This document shows positions 60,997 to 64,000 of a stretch of 64,000 nucleotides of DNA, piece after piece; within the stretch, counting starts at the first letter, position 1, and each line of letters opens with the position of its first letter. Below the pieces are notes generated by a model, which was given only the letters and a program-made list of their open reading frames with translations, was not told the origin of the DNA and ran no database searches. The translations under genes and the position numbers were made by a program. The DNA lies in NCBI RefSeq assembly GCF_023065955.2, contig NW_026622952.1, forward strand, positions 35,227,813 through 35,291,812, in the 5' to 3' direction. Source of the stretch: Ursus arctos. Its lineage: Eukaryota > Chordata > Mammalia > Carnivora > Ursidae.

Positions 60997-62460
60997 CACA
61001 AATACTCATGAAATAGCTGAATCAGTCTCGCCACAGAATGTATTGTTTTATCTCTAAATTTGGGATGCAGAATGTAGAATTTATGCATGGGATTATTTCT
61101 TGGAGTAAGTTTGCTTTCATTTGTTTAATAAGGTGCTTAAGGTTAAGCGCCTCGTCACGGTAAGAGGCAACATGGTTCTGAGGAGACAGCTTTCTCACAT
61201 TCAGCTACGTGTCTGTCCACTACCGTTGGGTAGAATTTTCTCTATAGGAATATGCAGATCGCCCATAAATTTCATGCAGTTAGATAATCTGCAGAACAAT
61301 TCCTAATTTTGCCCCTTTCATATTTAATATCCTTTGGTTAGAAATTAGGTCACAACTGTTTTTAAGCTGTATTTTCAGTACACCTCAGTTAATCAACTAC
61401 GTTGTTTTCTGATGCGTGAGAATGGTCTATGAAGGAGAATATTTGAGTTACGGGGAGTTTTATTCTCCAGCATGAGGAGTATTTCAGCCAAATCGCATTA
61501 TCAGGCCGATACTTCTCCACTGCCGTGAGATACAAACCTTAAGTGGGCCGTTTATTCGAGTGTTTCAGTACATATTCCACTGCGACTAAGATCCAGTAAC
61601 AACAACGACGACCCAGAAAGGTGATCTCCACACTCCCCGCCTTCTGCGCAGGCTCAGAAGCCACGTTCAGTCACATTCCCAAAGTTCCTCAGTCCCTTTC
61701 GCTGGGACCTAAAGGGTTTTGAGAAGGAAAAAGGTAGAAGCTTCACCCATGCTCCGAGATCTCATATTGAACACGAGAAATCTTGACCTGAAAAGCCTGC
61801 GATTCCCAATCTGAGGCCAAACGCTGGTTGACAAACACGGTGTGAAAATCCGAGGTAGCAAAGCTGCCAGGGACGGGCCTGCCTCGTGTAGGGTGAGCGC
61901 GCGGCGTGGGAGCGCGGGGCCGAGGGAAGCACGCGCATCCGGAACGATGAGCGGCACCCCTGCTCCGTTCACTTTTTCTGCTTATAAAATCCTGACCTCT
62001 TATTGCTAAGCTTGCGCTCCACTGGGTGTCTTTTCCAAGAAAGCTAAGAACTTCTAAATCAGGGGAGTATTTGTTCCGCTGATGCTCTATCTGCATTAGC
62101 TTTTCGTCATCACACCCAGAACCCTGCACTCGTTACACGGTAACGAAATATATCCTTCGGAGAAGCTGGAGCACGGTATGTATTTATCACTGTGAATGAG
62201 TCTGGCCAGAGGTGGTCAGATGCATCTTAGAGCACGGACAGCTCCCCACTTAGACGATGTTTTGCGGTGATGTGTGTGCACAGTGCCTGGCACAGTGCCT
62301 GGCATACAGCGGGTACTTGATGAGTGTGAAGCCTGGGCCTCAAAAGCTGGTTTCAAAGGTTTAAGCGGGTTTAAGGTCTTTGGACCCTAAAATGCATTTT
62401 TCCGTAGAAAAGGTGTCATTAGTGACACGGATTCTGAAACCAACTCATAGCAGCTCCTTC
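60997..62460 (+). other. STOX2 3' flank (UTR continuation or intergenic/intron)
   Basis: No recognisable coding exon here, including the longer STOX2 tail expected from human and mouse. It could be a long 3' UTR or intron of the longer isoform. A CpG patch is listed separately. Confidence 0.4.
61860..61960. promoter_or_regulatory. Small CpG-rich patch in the STOX2 3' flank
   Basis: A stretch of about 100 bp has clustered CpG (gagcgcgcggcgtgggagcg, acgcgcatccggaacg) in otherwise CpG-poor sequence. No exon or gene is recognisable on either strand. Confidence 0.3.
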
Positions 62461-62469
62461 ATCCATTAG

Positions 62470-62680
62470 ACGCCCGATGTGCGATGCCCGATGTATAACC
62501 AAAACAGTGATAACGTATGTAGCTTTCCAGTGTACAGGTTCATCGACGCGTACTTCTCCACAGTCACTCTGGGAGTAGGTAGATCTCGTAACTCTCCTCA
62601 ATTTGGAGATGGGGAAATCAAATACTGTAAAAAGTTACTCTCACGATTAAGAGTGAAACCGAAGGAGCGTGTCACACAAT
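62470..62680 (-). repeat. Probable MIR, antisense
   Basis: 'caatttggagatggggaaat' and nearby boxes are in MIR reverse order, diverged. Confidence 0.35.
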
Positions 62681-63085
62681 CGTTGGGGGTCTACATGTTG
62701 ATTGCCCTTCTTCCTTCCCCCGCCTGACCCTGGGCCTCAGCTGTGGTGCTGGCAAGCCACGGATGCATTTTCTTAGGGAAGGTGTAAGGCAGGTAAGTAG
62801 GTGAGTCTAGCGCTTAACATCGCTTAGTGATAATGTTTTGGGGTATTCTTTAGGTAGGTTCAGATCTACCGTAAGCACAATGAAAGAACTTAACTTATTT
62901 CTATAAATGCATTAACGTTCTGGAGGTGCCCTTTGCCGTCGAGAAATACCCAGTTGTCTTTGGTAGTCCGATGAACAAACTTCCTTTTAAATAATTACCT
63001 CTTGGCTCCTGGATGAGAAGCAAATTCAAGGCCACAGGGTTAGGATGAGATAATCCACTATCAAGGAAGTTCTGCCAAACAAAGT

Positions 63086-63335
63086 ACAGGCATCCCCCGC
63101 TTTCTGAAACTTCGTGTTAACATCCCTTCACTTTTACGAAAGACCCAACATTAGTAACAGCTTTCTTTGTGAAACCAAAAATCTTCTGATTTCTTTCAGT
63201 TAGCAGAAAACAGGTACTAATGTAGGTCTTTCATAAAAACAAAGTGGCATTAATGGCGAATGTTTGGAAAGCACGAGAATATTCTTTCCGCTACGAATCT
63301 ATCTTACGAAAGATTTCACAGGAACACCCTACACT
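63086..63335. mobile_element. Old palindromic DNA transposon (Tigger-like), unassigned
   Basis: It starts acaggcatcccccgctttc. A left arm, 'cacttttacgaaagacccaa', pairs inversely with the right arm, taggtctttcataaaaacaaagtg, around a loop of about 40 nt. This symmetry and the opening match a nonautonomous DNA transposon that I cannot name with certainty. Confidence 0.5.
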
Positions 63336-64000
63336 CCGATAGCAGGAGAAACTGTGTAGGGTTTAGACAAATTGCTTCTAATTTAGTATGGGAATGAAAG
63401 AGAGGTGGCGAGGATGTCCACTGCAGTGGTCTGGCCTGCTGACTAGTTTCAGCAGGCTTAAATCGGTGATGGGGGGGCCAGCTCTCAAAGAATATTGCCT
63501 CAATGCTGAATCTGTCCAGTCGGGTGGGTGGATGTTTTGAGCTTCAGTGTGGTTTCTTCAATCTTTTTGTAAACTAAGTTTCTTACTCCCATTTTGAGGA
63601 CTTTGAACATAGGACCTGTTCAGTTCCTATCAATCAGGCCAAGAAACCTTCCAATTCCACTATTGCTCTACACATTTAAAATGTTAATGTTCTGAATCTC
63701 TTGGAGCCATGAAACAAATTCATGAGTTTCTAACTTAGAAAAATTTAAAGAGAAGTAGAAATACTAAAGCCTTTAAATCACCTTTATTCTGTAGGAATCC
63801 TTGAAAAATAAAATATTGCTCCCAAAGTGGGGGGAGAGGACGTAAATTTCACAAATGAATGGGAAAATCTAAGATTCCTTATCAGAAAATATAATGTATT
63901 TCCAATGAGAGTGTTAACTTTTGAAACAGAGGTGCGAAGTGTTTTAAGAATTTTATTCCCATCAGCGTGGCAAATTAGCTAACGGCATGCTTGAAGCCCA
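63336..64000. other. Flanking noncoding sequence with no recognised feature
   Basis: It is AT-rich to the window end, with no exon, RNA gene or named repeat evident. Confidence 0.5.

Overview
This is a vertebrate nuclear sequence from a carnivoran mammal. The clade call rests on several full-length tRNA-derived Can-SINE (SINEC) copies with target-site duplications, and on L1 3' ends of carnivore type. The SINE variant ending in a 'ctctcgctggctgtctct' tail before (AAAT)n is the arctoid form that I associate with bears and panda. The family-level guess is an inference.

The only protein-coding gene I can support is STOX2 (storkhead-box 2, a winged-helix putative transcription factor) on the + strand. 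Two internal coding exons are clear: 48079-48231, holding the first half of the winged helix, and 56899-59164, a 2.27-kb exon with the rest of the protein. They join in phase 1. A third exon beginning at 59361 adds one residue and a stop, followed by 3'-UTR-like sequence. The usual first coding exon is not in the window, so 1 to about 48 kb reads as upstream intron. Inside that intron, around 34.6-35.8 kb, lies a candidate alternative 5' end of STOX2: a CpG-rich patch, a strong splice donor, an acceptor, and a short exon with an ATG whose donor is in exactly the phase that exon 48079-48231 needs.

The rest is intron, 3' flank and interspersed repeats. From 1 to 9 kb there are SINEs, MIR and L2 fragments and a CCAT microsatellite. 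From 18.9 to 26.3 kb there is an AT-rich block of old LINE (L1/HAL1-like) pieces. From 28 to 33 kb there are more SINEs, and one MIR split by an L1 3' end and a SINE. From 42 to 45 kb there is a local direct duplication, a SINE and an old LTR. From 53 to 57 kb there are two MaLR-type LTRs and a young antisense L1 insertion directly upstream of the large STOX2 exon.

Points of most interest are the candidate alternative STOX2 first exons, the dinucleotide tracts beside two STOX2 splice sites, the stop codon embedded in a splice donor, the young L1 with an open ORF2 tail, and a 175-bp direct duplication. I found no RNA gene, no CRISPR array and no novel multi-gene system. Nearly all other open frames are chance or repeat-derived.
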